Source: Maribacter flavus
Lineage (GTDB): Bacteria > Bacteroidota > Bacteroidia > Flavobacteriales > Flavobacteriaceae
Direction: 5' to 3'
Assembly (NCBI RefSeq): GCF_008386635.1
Contig: NZ_VUOE01000001.1
Coordinates: 2,342,185 to 2,406,184 of the forward strand
Length of the DNA: 64,000 nt
Shown here: positions 52,453 to 61,583 of the stretch, piece after piece
Numbering within the stretch: the stretch's first letter is position 1
Layout of the letters: each line of letters begins with the position of its first letter
Made by a program: the position numbers and the translations under genes
Notes under the pieces: model-generated
Databases searched by the model: none
Seen by the model: only the letters and a program-made list of their open reading frames with translations
Told to the model about the DNA's origin: nothing

Positions 52453-53784
52453 TTAAAGTTTAATAAATTCTACTCTTCTGTTCTGTGATTTTCCATCACT
52501 GGTGCTATTGTCTCCTACGGGTTCGGATTCTCCCTTGCCATCTGTGGATAGCCTACCGGCATCCACACCGTATACGGAAACAAGGGCACTTTTTACGGCC
52601 TCGGCACGGTTTTTTGAAAGTTTCATGTTCGTATCTTCGGCGCCATCGCTGTCCGTGTGCCCCACTATTTTAAGATTGATGCTGGAGTCTTGTTCCAATA
52701 CCTGGAATATTTGCCGAATGACGCCCATGGACTCCGGTTTTAATTGATCTGACCCAGAATTAAAGAGTATGGCATTGGTGGATATTTTTCCTTCGGACAA
52801 TAACTTCCTTCTTAAATCCTCTCCGCCTTTGGCAACTTTCAGATTTCCAATGAAAATTCGGTCTTTACCGTCTTTAAGACCTTCTGGTTCAAAACGAATA
52901 AAATTGAGAACCCCGCCTGGGGCGACCAGTTTGGGAACATCCACGTACTTGGTCTCGTTGACCCATAATCTGAACCGTTGCCCATTGACCGCAATTGAAA
53001 TATGAGGTTTGTTCAGGACAGCTTTTCTTATATCACTTTGAACGTTATTATTGATTAGAGTCTCTTTGTTGATCTTGTTCCAAATCCTAATGTCAATATC
53101 TGCATACTGTGCAAAGGGTATTTTGACGTTGACCGCATTATTTCCTGCCCTGTAATAATCATACGTTTTTTCATCCTCAAGGTTTATGTTAAGTATTGCA
53201 GTGCTTGAGGTTTGGTCATCCAATCCAAGGGTCAATATGTCAAATTCAATTGTGTAATCTTCAGGAAGGTTGGATATGTTGGGAAAGTAGACACTACTTG
53301 ATTTTACTTCAAACCATTTTTCGTTTGAACTGCCAATTGTAACTACTTCGCCTGTTCCGTTGGTATCCCATTTTGATGGAAAGTCGCCCACAAAGTCATT
53401 GGCAAAGTCATCAAAGAACAGTTGCACATCTCCGGGAACATAATCGAACTTACTGTATACCTCCAGACTCTTTGGCCCTTCCGAGCTAGCCATTGGGGCG
53501 TTTTCTGAGCTATTACCATTTTTAGAAGTACTTTCTTCTGGTTTCCTGCTAGTTGGAACAGGGGTATTACCTCCTTTCTTAGATCCCGGTTCCAGGATAC
53601 TGTCCAGTGCCTGGTCCGTTTTTTCGGTTGCCTCCCTGTCGACCCTCCTTTCAACGGCCCTTTCTGCTGCCCGCTCTGCCGTTTTTCCCAACTTTTTAAG
53701 AAATTGAGCGTTGGACGAAGTGGCACAAAATAATAAAATGCCTGTCACCAAAACCAACTTTTGGGACAAATTCATGATTTTCAT
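52453..53784 (-). CDS. OmpA family outer-membrane protein
   Basis: A 443-residue protein: signal peptide, a basic coiled-coil-like N-terminal region (AERAAERAVERRVDREATEK), a central concanavalin/laminin-like beta domain (about 110-310) and a C-terminal OmpA peptidoglycan-binding domain (about 330-443). The last has the NLKIVGHTDSDGAEDTNMKL and SKNRAEAVKSAL motifs and ends QNRRVEFIKL. It should tether the outer membrane to the cell wall. It is paired with the TapB-like gene. Confidence 0.93.
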   Translation of the reverse strand: MKIMNLSQKLVLVTGILLFCATSSNAQFLKKLGKTAERAAERAVERRVDREATEKTDQALDSILEPGSKKGGNTPVPTSRKPEESTSKNGNSSENAPMASSEGPKSLEVYSKFDYVPGDVQLFFDDFANDFVGDFPSKWDTNGTGEVVTIGSSNEKWFEVKSSSVYFPNISNLPEDYTIEFDILTLGLDDQTSSTAILNINLEDEKTYDYYRAGNNAVNVKIPFAQYADIDIRIWNKINKETLINNNVQSDIRKAVLNKPHISIAVNGQRFRLWVNETKYVDVPKLVAPGGVLNFIRFEPEGLKDGKDRIFIGNLKVAKGGEDLRRKLLSEGKISTNAILFNSGSDQLKPESMGVIRQIFQVLEQDSSINLKIVGHTDSDGAEDTNMKLSKNRAEAVKSALVSVYGVDAGRLSTDGKGESEPVGDNSTSDGKSQNRRVEFIKL

Positions 53785-53920
53785 AATAGTGTTATTTGTT
53801 ATTATTCAGCAATTTCCTCGTGATAAAACATCCCACGAAAATTAAGGTAAAAGCATTAAAAACGCAACAGCAATTGTATGTCTGGTCACTAAAAAAGTAC
53901 GGACTTGTTTGAAACCTGTA

Positions 53921-56389
53921 TTACTGTATTTTGTAAACAACAAGGGAGTTGTCCTGGTCCTTAAGTACCAATTCCGCCTTGTTGTCGTTGTCCATATCTG
54001 CCATATCAATAGTGGAAGCTCCGTATATGGGAAAGCCGGTTATGGCTTCGGCCTGACTATCGAACAAATAAGTCCTTAAATTTTGGATGTCCGTAACCGA
54101 AACATAAATCTTATCGTTCAAATAGAAAATAGTTGGTTTGGTGTAGACCCCCAGGTCCAACGTCACTTCTTTTCCCCTTATGGACAGTAAATTATCGTTC
54201 ATGAGGACCAAGGTCCTGGAAGTCGCGTCCATACCATGGTCTGTATTTAGTTGTAAGTCCGACTTCTGTATTCTTCCCTGAGCATCGATTTCGTAGATAA
54301 GTCCTTCGGTGGAGGTCACAACAAATTTGTTCTGATGAACTTTTACGTCGTTGTCAGAAAAGGCTATGTTTTCCGATACTTTTACCCGCTCCCGTCCCAC
54401 TCGGTCCAAAATTTTTAAATTGCCATTTGCCAACTTGAACACCAAATAATCTTTTGTCCCTATTACAAAGTGTTGTGGTGTCCCAAGTATGTTGCCTTCC
54501 GCTTTGGAATATTTAAATCCGCTGACGATTTTCCCTTCATTATTGTACATGAACACCTTGTTACCTTGTGTGACTACAAAACGATAGTTCCTATTGTTGG
54601 CGTAATCAAAAACCGCCAATGGGTTGAGGTTGCCCCCATCATATTTAAAGGTGAAAGGCGCTACTTCCTTTCCGTTCCTATCAATGATGTAAAACCGATT
54701 ATTGGTGGTGAATGCCAATTGGTACTTGCCGTTCCTGTAAATGTCCACTTCGTGGATTTTTCCCTGGATCGCACTTCCCAGTTCTTTTCTCCAAATAATA
54801 GTCCCTTTATTATTGATTAAATAAAGTACGTTGTCCTGGTCCTGCACAACGATATCCTTTCTATTGGTTCTGTGGTTCGTGAAAAACTGGGGATTCAGAA
54901 AAATATCGGAGTCCAGTTGTGTCTTGAACATTTCCACGGCGCCCGATGTATTCCCGGAAGCATTTACTTTCTTTATAAAATAATTTGTGTGAAGAAAACC
55001 GGCATCGGCGACCACTTGGGAGCCATATAAATAATCGTCCCAATCGATGTTATTTAAGAGGTGGGCTAGGCTACCTAGCCTTGTTTGCTCTAGATTCTTC
55101 TCGAGACCTTTACCGCTCGCCACCGATAAAAGGGTAGATTCATCCGTAATATGGTCTTGGATATTTTGGAACAATAAGGATTTGTCAAAGGTCTGTCCAG
55201 ATTTATTAGCGTTTATAAACCTTTCCAAGGTTTCCTGGGACGCGGAAAAAACAAATGTATTTTCTAGAACATTGGCAAAAATGGGGTCAAAACCTTGTAC
55301 CAACGGATGGAAACTTTGCAGTAGAAGGCTATCTTTTTTTAACTCCTTGATCTCACTGCCCTGATATTCCAAAGAGTTCGTTTGTAACCGATTTATATAA
55401 TCCAAAATATTGGCGGTACCATACGTATTCAAAAGAATAACTTTTTCATCGCCCATTTGACTGATTCCTATTTCCTCCACAGCAGAAAAGATGGAATCCC
55501 TTTCTCCGCTATCATCAAAAAAACGTTTTTGGTTCTTGCTGAAAGTTTTGTAATCCGTAAACGTATAGGAAATATAGGAGTCCGTCCCGTTGGGAGCCAA
55601 TAGCTTCGTTTTATTGGATCTCGGGCTGGTCCGGGAGAAGAGCCCAAGGTAATTTTTTAGGGAGTCGTTCACAACGGCGATACCATTAAGTGAAAGGGCA
55701 TCGTTGTTTAGGGATATATCCAAGGAAAGCCAATCGGAATAGTTGTTATCCAGCGTGTCATTTTTGCTTCCCAATGCCATATTGAAGAGATTTCGGGCGT
55801 TTTTAACATCGATCCATATTTGTGCCGATTTTGTTGGATTTGGCATTGCATCGAATTTAAGGAATTGATGTTTTATAGGTTTTTGATTTTCGATTTGTTT
55901 CCAAACCGCTTCCAAGGCGGCTTGGGAAGATGCCACAACTTCCTTTTTCTGAAGAACCGATGCATAGAAAATGCATCCATCCATCTCATATTTCTTGTAG
56001 TTAAAGTCCCCTTTGGCAATATTTTCCACTCTTTTGTTGAGGGTGCCATCCAAAGAAATTTGTGGAACGCTATCAAATGGGATGTATACAAAATCCAAAG
56101 GTTTGTCCTTGGCTTCCATGAGGCCTAGATACCCTCCCATTGGGGAATTGACATAATTTAAAGGGTTGAATCTGTTCGCCAACACACCTATTTCTTGGGT
56201 ATCTTGAATACGCTTAAGTATTTCGTTTTCTTTTACTTCGGATAGGAAGACATCCAAATCATTGATCTTTAGGATAACGGGGACATTCTCTGGAATAAGT
56301 GCCAAAGAGGTAGCATTGTTATCCAATTCGGTAGCACAATTGATCAATAAAATGGAACTTAGGATTGCAAGCAGTAGCCTTACCTTCAT
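53921..56389 (-). CDS. Large exported lipoprotein with beta-propeller-like C-terminal half
   Basis: An 822-residue lipoprotein (lipobox ILLINC). The first ~450 residues resemble DUF3352-type proteins; residues about 490-822 read like PQQ/FG-GAP beta-propeller repeats. Examples are DVYRNGKYQLAFTTNNRFYI, YIVDRNGKEVAPFTF, and a final ADMDNDNKAELVLKDQDNSL. The start at 56389 gives a clean signal peptide; a longer open frame to 56428 is unlikely because it would overrun the rnhB stop region. Function unknown; probably a surface scaffold. It is followed by a large gap to the OmpA gene and lies close downstream of rnhB on the same strand. Confidence 0.75.
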   Translation of the reverse strand: MKVRLLLAILSSILLINCATELDNNATSLALIPENVPVILKINDLDVFLSEVKENEILKRIQDTQEIGVLANRFNPLNYVNSPMGGYLGLMEAKDKPLDFVYIPFDSVPQISLDGTLNKRVENIAKGDFNYKKYEMDGCIFYASVLQKKEVVASSQAALEAVWKQIENQKPIKHQFLKFDAMPNPTKSAQIWIDVKNARNLFNMALGSKNDTLDNNYSDWLSLDISLNNDALSLNGIAVVNDSLKNYLGLFSRTSPRSNKTKLLAPNGTDSYISYTFTDYKTFSKNQKRFFDDSGERDSIFSAVEEIGISQMGDEKVILLNTYGTANILDYINRLQTNSLEYQGSEIKELKKDSLLLQSFHPLVQGFDPIFANVLENTFVFSASQETLERFINANKSGQTFDKSLLFQNIQDHITDESTLLSVASGKGLEKNLEQTRLGSLAHLLNNIDWDDYLYGSQVVADAGFLHTNYFIKKVNASGNTSGAVEMFKTQLDSDIFLNPQFFTNHRTNRKDIVVQDQDNVLYLINNKGTIIWRKELGSAIQGKIHEVDIYRNGKYQLAFTTNNRFYIIDRNGKEVAPFTFKYDGGNLNPLAVFDYANNRNYRFVVTQGNKVFMYNNEGKIVSGFKYSKAEGNILGTPQHFVIGTKDYLVFKLANGNLKILDRVGRERVKVSENIAFSDNDVKVHQNKFVVTSTEGLIYEIDAQGRIQKSDLQLNTDHGMDATSRTLVLMNDNLLSIRGKEVTLDLGVYTKPTIFYLNDKIYVSVTDIQNLRTYLFDSQAEAITGFPIYGASTIDMADMDNDNKAELVLKDQDNSLVVYKIQ

Positions 56390-56417
56390 GAAATGCCTTT
56401 TGGCAAATTTAGGGTTT

Positions 56418-57011
56418 TTAAAGATCAAGCGTAAGTTGTTCCGGTAAGAGCCTAAAACTTTTTCTATGGTATTTGGTCACTCCAAATTCCCTAATGGCAG
56501 CCCTATGCTCTTTTGTTGGATACCCTTTGTTCTGTTTCCAGTTATACATTGGAAATTCCTGGTGTATTTTATCCATATAGTCGTCCCTGTAGGTCTTTGC
56601 CAAAATCGATGCCGCGGCGATGTTCATATACTTGGAATCCCCTTTTATGATACAGGTATGTGGGATATTTTCATAAGGTTTGAACCTATTACCGTCTACA
56701 CTTATATGCGGTGGTATCACTCTTAGTTGGCCGATGGCTTTGTGCATGGCTAAGATGGAGGCGTTCAGAATATTGATTTCATCTATTTTTTTGGGGTGGA
56801 TATGGGCAACACCGTAGGCCAGGCTTTGTGCTTTAATGATAGGCCTTAAAAGTTCCCTATTCTTACCCGATAAAAGCTTGGAGTCGTTCAATAATGTATT
56901 GACAAAACCCTCAGGCAAAATCACCGATGCCGCCGTTACTGGTCCGGCCAAACAACCCCGTCCCGCCTCATCAGCTCCACATTCGTTAAAAAAAAGATAA
57001 AAATTTTCCAA
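56418..57011 (-). CDS. rnhB: Ribonuclease HII
   Basis: It removes RNA from RNA-DNA hybrids, including single misinserted ribonucleotides. The catalytic core has [20 protein letters not shown] near residues 11-30, with the acidic residues in DEAGRG, and later [11 protein letters not shown] and [14 protein letters not shown]. The 197-residue length is usual. The start at 57011 begins [15 protein letters not shown]. It precedes the large lipoprotein gene (28-bp gap). Confidence 0.96.
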   Translation of the reverse strand: MENFYLFFNECGADEAGRGCLAGPVTAASVILPEGFVNTLLNDSKLLSGKNRELLRPIIKAQSLAYGVAHIHPKKIDEINILNASILAMHKAIGQLRVIPPHISVDGNRFKPYENIPHTCIIKGDSKYMNIAAASILAKTYRDDYMDKIHQEFPMYNWKQNKGYPTKEHRAAIREFGVTKYHRKSFRLLPEQLTLDL

Positions 57012-57224
57012 TAATTAATATTTCGTTAACAAAACTAGTTGTTTTATTAGAATAATTTAAAGGTTAAATATTTGGTATTTCATTGTTAAAAAGTGCAAAA
57101 GTTATAAAAATATGACAATTTTGCCTCTCAATTTTAACAGTTTTAGTTTTTGAGTTAAGAATCACTTTGGAATAGTTCCTTTTTTTAAAGAGTTTTGGCG
57201 TCTGCTAATTCAAAAACTAAATCT

Positions 57225-60038
57225 ATGAAACAGAAGTTTAAATGGATGCTTTTGCCATTACTGGTTTTAAGCATAACATTTTCCTATGCACAGGAAAAAA
57301 ATATCACGGGAACCGTGACCGATCAAACAGGGCTACCCTTGCCGGGGGTATCCGTAGTTGAAGTGGGAACGACCAATGGTACCCAAACAGATTTTGATGG
57401 AAACTATTCCATTACTATCGAAGAAGGTAATGAGCTTAGATTTTCCTATATCGGTCAAAAAACAGTAACAAGGGTTGTTGGTGCAGGAAATACCATTGAT
57501 GTAAAAATGCAAGAGGATGCCCAGGCGTTGGAAGAGGTTGTTGTAACAGGTCAAGGTTCTGGTATTGCTCGAAGAAAACTATCTACTACGGTAGATGCTT
57601 TGGATTCAGAGGATATTGACAAATTACCGGCAAATCAAATTGACCAAATTCTTCAGTCTACTACACCTAGTGCTCAAGTTCGTTTGAGTTCCGGACAGCC
57701 AGGAACATCGGCAATTATTAGGACTAGGGGTCCAATTTCAGCTGCTACATCTGCGACACCTGTAATTATTGTCGATGGTGTACGTGTTGATAATCTAAAC
57801 TCTAATCCTCAATTGGGTATTGCTACTGGTGGGGCAAACGTTTCTGCTTTGGCTGATATTCCAGTAGAGTCAATTGAAAGAATTGAATATATTAAAGGTG
57901 GTGCTGCTACAACTTTATATGGAGCGGATGCGGCAAATGGTATTATTCAAATTATTACGAAAAAAGGTAAAGACGGAAAAAGTTCAGCATATTTTGAAAG
58001 CAACGTAGGTGTAATTAAAGCTACTACAGATTTTCTCCGTTACGATAGAACGGCAGAGGCGATTTTTGAACCAGGTTGGTCACAAGAGTATCGTGTGGGC
58101 TTAAATGGAGGTTCGGAAAAGTTTTCCTATAACTTTGGAGGTAGTCTTTATAAAGACGATAGTTTTAACGATATCAATGAGCAAATCAGAAGAACTTTTA
58201 CTTTTGGTCTTACAGCCAAGGTTACCGATAAATTAAGATATCAAGGTTCTTTTTCTTTTGTGAATTTTGAATCAAACCTTGATTATAATGCAAATACGAG
58301 TTTCTCGAGATTTTCCAACTTAGAGGGCTCGGCACGTGGAGCCACAGACGAATTTACGGATGAGGAATGGCAAGGCGAATTGGCCAGAGTCAGAAATATT
58401 GGTCGATTAGTGGATATCACTAATACAACAAACCGTATAACTGCTTCCAACAAATTCATCTATGATATTGATGATGCACTTCAAGTAAATGCTACTATTG
58501 GTATTGACAATAGAAATACCGTACAGGAAGAGTTATTGAGTAATGAGTTACAAGTGGCACTGGGGTCTATTGCAGAGGGTACAACGGACCAAGGAGCTTT
58601 GACACGGGTATTAAGGTCTGCCTTTACTTTAACAACTGATGTAAATATTACCCATAGAGCGAATACGGAGAATTTTTCATTCGTTTCTATTTTGGGAGGT
58701 CAATTTTTTAGGACTTCAGATAGACAAAATAGGTTGAATGGTTCAGGAGGTGTTGATGGAACACGTTCTTTGAATAATTTCTCAGAGCAAACATTTTCTG
58801 ATTTTGTTTTGGAAAATGCCAATTACGGTCTTTACTTTTTAGAGAACATTGGTATTTATGATGTTGCCTTTTTAGAGTTTGGTGGTCGATTGGACCAAAA
58901 TACCGCTTCAGGAGCCAATACCGATCCCTTATTGCTGCCTAAAATTGGTTTAACTTATAACTTTAGTGACCATGATTTCTATATAAATTCTGGCTTTAAG
59001 GATATTCTTTCTACTATTAAGTTGAGGGCAAATTACGGTGAAGCTACTAATTTTGCACAACCTTTCTCTCAGGATAGAACGTTTGCCCAAAATCCTTTTT
59101 TAGGTGGTCCTTCATTTACGTTTGATAACCAAGGAAATGATGAATTGGTTTCAGAACGTGTTAAGACCACGGAATTTGGAGTGGAACTTGGTTTTTTTAG
59201 TAATCGATTGTTCTTAAGCGGTACAAGATATATAGGAATTACCGAAGATGCCTTGTTTACCCCACAGGATCCACCATCTTCAGGTCAAGCCAATCAAATT
59301 CAAAATATTGGTGAGGTTGAGAACAAAGGTTATGAGTTTGCTTTAACAGCTACCCCTATTCAAACTGAAAAACATAACTTAAGTATTAACTTATCGTATA
59401 ATACAAATGAAAACCTAGTTACGGATTCTGGTGGTGCACCTGCATTTGTAGTTGGTGGATTTACAGTTTTAGGTTCTGTTGTTGAAGAAGGTCAAAGTCT
59501 GGGTTATTTAAGAGGTACTGCAGCTGTATTGCAGGACGACGGGACCTATGCTTTTGAGCCCAACACGGCCTTGGGGGATACTTTTGCCCCAAATTTTGGT
59601 TCAATGGGCATAAATTATACATGGGGAGACTTTAACCTTTTTGCTACTGCTGATTATCAGTTTGGTGGACAAATTACAGATTTGTCTTTCTTGTTAAGAC
59701 ACTTGAGAGGCACGGATAATACTGGAATTCCCGAGGAATTAATTGGAACTACTTCTCCATTTAATTACGTAAACTTCTTTGTATTTGACAATGATTTCTT
59801 GAAGGTTAGAAACATTGGGGCATCCTATAATTTGGGAGACATTGCCAAGCCTTTATTCAGTAATATACGTTTGGGTATTAACGTTACAAATCCATTCAAC
59901 TGGACTGCTGGTTCTTTTGATCCAGAAACTACAGGGTCTGGTATTACAGCTCAGAATGGTTTTGCAAGTGGTGGCTTCGCCTATGGTACTGAATCGGCTC
60001 CAAGAACATATATTGCCTCCATGAGGTTTGAATTTTAA
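57225..60038 (+). CDS. SusC/RagA-type TonB-dependent receptor
   Basis: A 937-residue outer-membrane nutrient importer. ATG 57225 gives a signal peptide (KWMLLPLLVLSITFSYAQ); a TTG at 57195 would add ten residues. A carboxypeptidase-D-like domain (residues 23-105, GTVTDQTGLPLPGVSVVEVG) is followed by the TonB-box region EEVVVTGQG. Next come the plug (about 115-240, RGPISAATSATPVIIVDGVR) and the beta-barrel, which ends in Phe-rich ...IASMRFEF. It forms a pair with the SusD homologue 6 bp downstream. No glycoside hydrolases or sigma/anti-sigma genes are nearby, so the substrate, possibly peptide or non-polysaccharide, is unknown. Confidence 0.94.
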   Translation: MKQKFKWMLLPLLVLSITFSYAQEKNITGTVTDQTGLPLPGVSVVEVGTTNGTQTDFDGNYSITIEEGNELRFSYIGQKTVTRVVGAGNTIDVKMQEDAQALEEVVVTGQGSGIARRKLSTTVDALDSEDIDKLPANQIDQILQSTTPSAQVRLSSGQPGTSAIIRTRGPISAATSATPVIIVDGVRVDNLNSNPQLGIATGGANVSALADIPVESIERIEYIKGGAATTLYGADAANGIIQIITKKGKDGKSSAYFESNVGVIKATTDFLRYDRTAEAIFEPGWSQEYRVGLNGGSEKFSYNFGGSLYKDDSFNDINEQIRRTFTFGLTAKVTDKLRYQGSFSFVNFESNLDYNANTSFSRFSNLEGSARGATDEFTDEEWQGELARVRNIGRLVDITNTTNRITASNKFIYDIDDALQVNATIGIDNRNTVQEELLSNELQVALGSIAEGTTDQGALTRVLRSAFTLTTDVNITHRANTENFSFVSILGGQFFRTSDRQNRLNGSGGVDGTRSLNNFSEQTFSDFVLENANYGLYFLENIGIYDVAFLEFGGRLDQNTASGANTDPLLLPKIGLTYNFSDHDFYINSGFKDILSTIKLRANYGEATNFAQPFSQDRTFAQNPFLGGPSFTFDNQGNDELVSERVKTTEFGVELGFFSNRLFLSGTRYIGITEDALFTPQDPPSSGQANQIQNIGEVENKGYEFALTATPIQTEKHNLSINLSYNTNENLVTDSGGAPAFVVGGFTVLGSVVEEGQSLGYLRGTAAVLQDDGTYAFEPNTALGDTFAPNFGSMGINYTWGDFNLFATADYQFGGQITDLSFLLRHLRGTDNTGIPEELIGTTSPFNYVNFFVFDNDFLKVRNIGASYNLGDIAKPLFSNIRLGINVTNPFNWTAGSFDPETTGSGITAQNGFASGGFAYGTESAPRTYIASMRFEF

Positions 60039-60044
60039 AAATAG

Positions 60045-61472
60045 ATGAGAAAGATGAAAAAACTTATAATATTTTTTACGGCTGCCTTAATATTTGGCTG
60101 TACTGGTGATTTTGGGGACGTTGTTGACTTCAAGGAAGTGGAAAACCCCAATCTTTCTGAAGCTTCGGTTGTGGGACAACCAAACTCGGCCACAATATGG
60201 CTTTCTGGTCTTGAAAGGCAATTGGCTCTAGTTTTTCAAGAAACCTTGATTTTAGCTGAATTAGGTTCTGATAATTATGTGAATACACAAACATTCTTCA
60301 ACCAATTTATGGATGGATTGGCAATTCAAATTACCGATCCAGATATGAGGGATACTCAACGTGATATTCAAAGATTAAGAGAATTAGCTATTTTTGGTAT
60401 CAATGAGGTTGGTCCTGGTGATCCAAATTATGATGCGGAGACTGAGGCAGAATTCAATTACTTTGAGGGTCTGGCCTATTTGTTTTCTGGAATGTATTTT
60501 TCCGCTCTTCCAGCTGAACCTGTAGGTGTACCCGTCACGTCTGAGCAGCATTATTTAAATGCAATATCCGCTTTTGATACCGCCATTGCTATTAATGCTA
60601 AGCCGGAATATCATTTAGCAAAAGCACGGGCAAATTACTATTTAGGAAATCAATCGGGTGCTGTTACTGCTGCCACGGCGGCGCTGGCCTTGGATAATTC
60701 CTTTGATAGAACTGTAAGGTTCGATGAATCTAATGGACCGAGTAATACATTTGAAGATGCATTGTATGAAAGGGCAACTTTTGATGATTTACAACCGCTT
60801 CCAACTTTGGATTTTTTAGATCCGAAATATTCTTTTTTGAGTCCAAATGAAGATGCACCCGTACATTATATGAAAGCGGAAGAGGCATATCTTATTCTGG
60901 CTGAAGCGGCTTTAGCGGATAATGATATCGCATCTGCAAGAACTAATTTAACTTCATTGTTGGATTTGATTGCAACAAGAGAGGTACGTAGTATTGATGA
61001 CTCAATTGAGCAGAGAAGTCAGGTGGATGAAGGATCTAGGCCCGATGATTCCTCAATCGTTGTTAATGGTAGGTCTGGACTGGTGTTAAGCCGTCAGGAT
61101 GGCAATGTTGATATTCCATCCGTATCCGGAACCTCTTTAACGGCAGATGACATTGCGGCTATGCAAGATGATGATGCAGGATTAGAACTTCTTTATAGGA
61201 CACGTCAGGAGGTCTTTATCGCAGAAGGAATCAGATTAGTAGATATGGGAGTAAAATTAGTCATTGATGAAAATGAAATTTTGCTTAACGAAAACATCAA
61301 TGAAGGTGATCCTGGAACGGTTGCTGTAATTCCTTCTTTTATAGCGGCTGTAGTTAGTGATTTGGATGCCATTAATTATGAGCCTGGCTCGAGTGTTGCA
61401 ACAACTGTCATTGATTTAAATGAAGTTTTAGTAGCAAACAAAAGTTCCGATCAGGTAGTTCCTTTTGAATAA
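60045..61472 (+). CDS. SusD/RagB-type outer-membrane lipoprotein
   Basis: A 475-residue surface lipoprotein that captures the ligand for the SusC barrel. It has a lipobox (IFFTAALIFGC, Cys near 19), TPR-like helices (AEFNYFEGLAYLFSGMYFSA, EPVGVPVTSEQHYLNAISAF) and a SusD-like C-terminal part. ATG 60045 has a second ATG at 60054 as an alternative. It follows susC at 6 bp in an operon that ends at a strong terminator (61491-61517). Confidence 0.9.
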   Translation: MRKMKKLIIFFTAALIFGCTGDFGDVVDFKEVENPNLSEASVVGQPNSATIWLSGLERQLALVFQETLILAELGSDNYVNTQTFFNQFMDGLAIQITDPDMRDTQRDIQRLRELAIFGINEVGPGDPNYDAETEAEFNYFEGLAYLFSGMYFSALPAEPVGVPVTSEQHYLNAISAFDTAIAINAKPEYHLAKARANYYLGNQSGAVTAATAALALDNSFDRTVRFDESNGPSNTFEDALYERATFDDLQPLPTLDFLDPKYSFLSPNEDAPVHYMKAEEAYLILAEAALADNDIASARTNLTSLLDLIATREVRSIDDSIEQRSQVDEGSRPDDSSIVVNGRSGLVLSRQDGNVDIPSVSGTSLTADDIAAMQDDDAGLELLYRTRQEVFIAEGIRLVDMGVKLVIDENEILLNENINEGDPGTVAVIPSFIAAVVSDLDAINYEPGSSVATTVIDLNEVLVANKSSDQVVPFE

Positions 61473-61490
61473 AGGAAAATAACTTTTTGG

Positions 61491-61517
61491 AAAAGCCCCA
61501 TGAAATGGGGCTTTTTT
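61491..61517 (+). terminator. Terminator of the SusC/D operon
   Basis: Stem AAAAGCCCCAT / ATGGGGCTTTT with a 3-4 nt loop and a T run, 18 bp after the SusD stop. Confidence 0.9.
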
Positions 61518-61583
61518 ATTGCCCAAAACTTTCACATTTAGTTAGGAACAAAAAAATTAACTTTGTGCCTGATATAAGTACGC

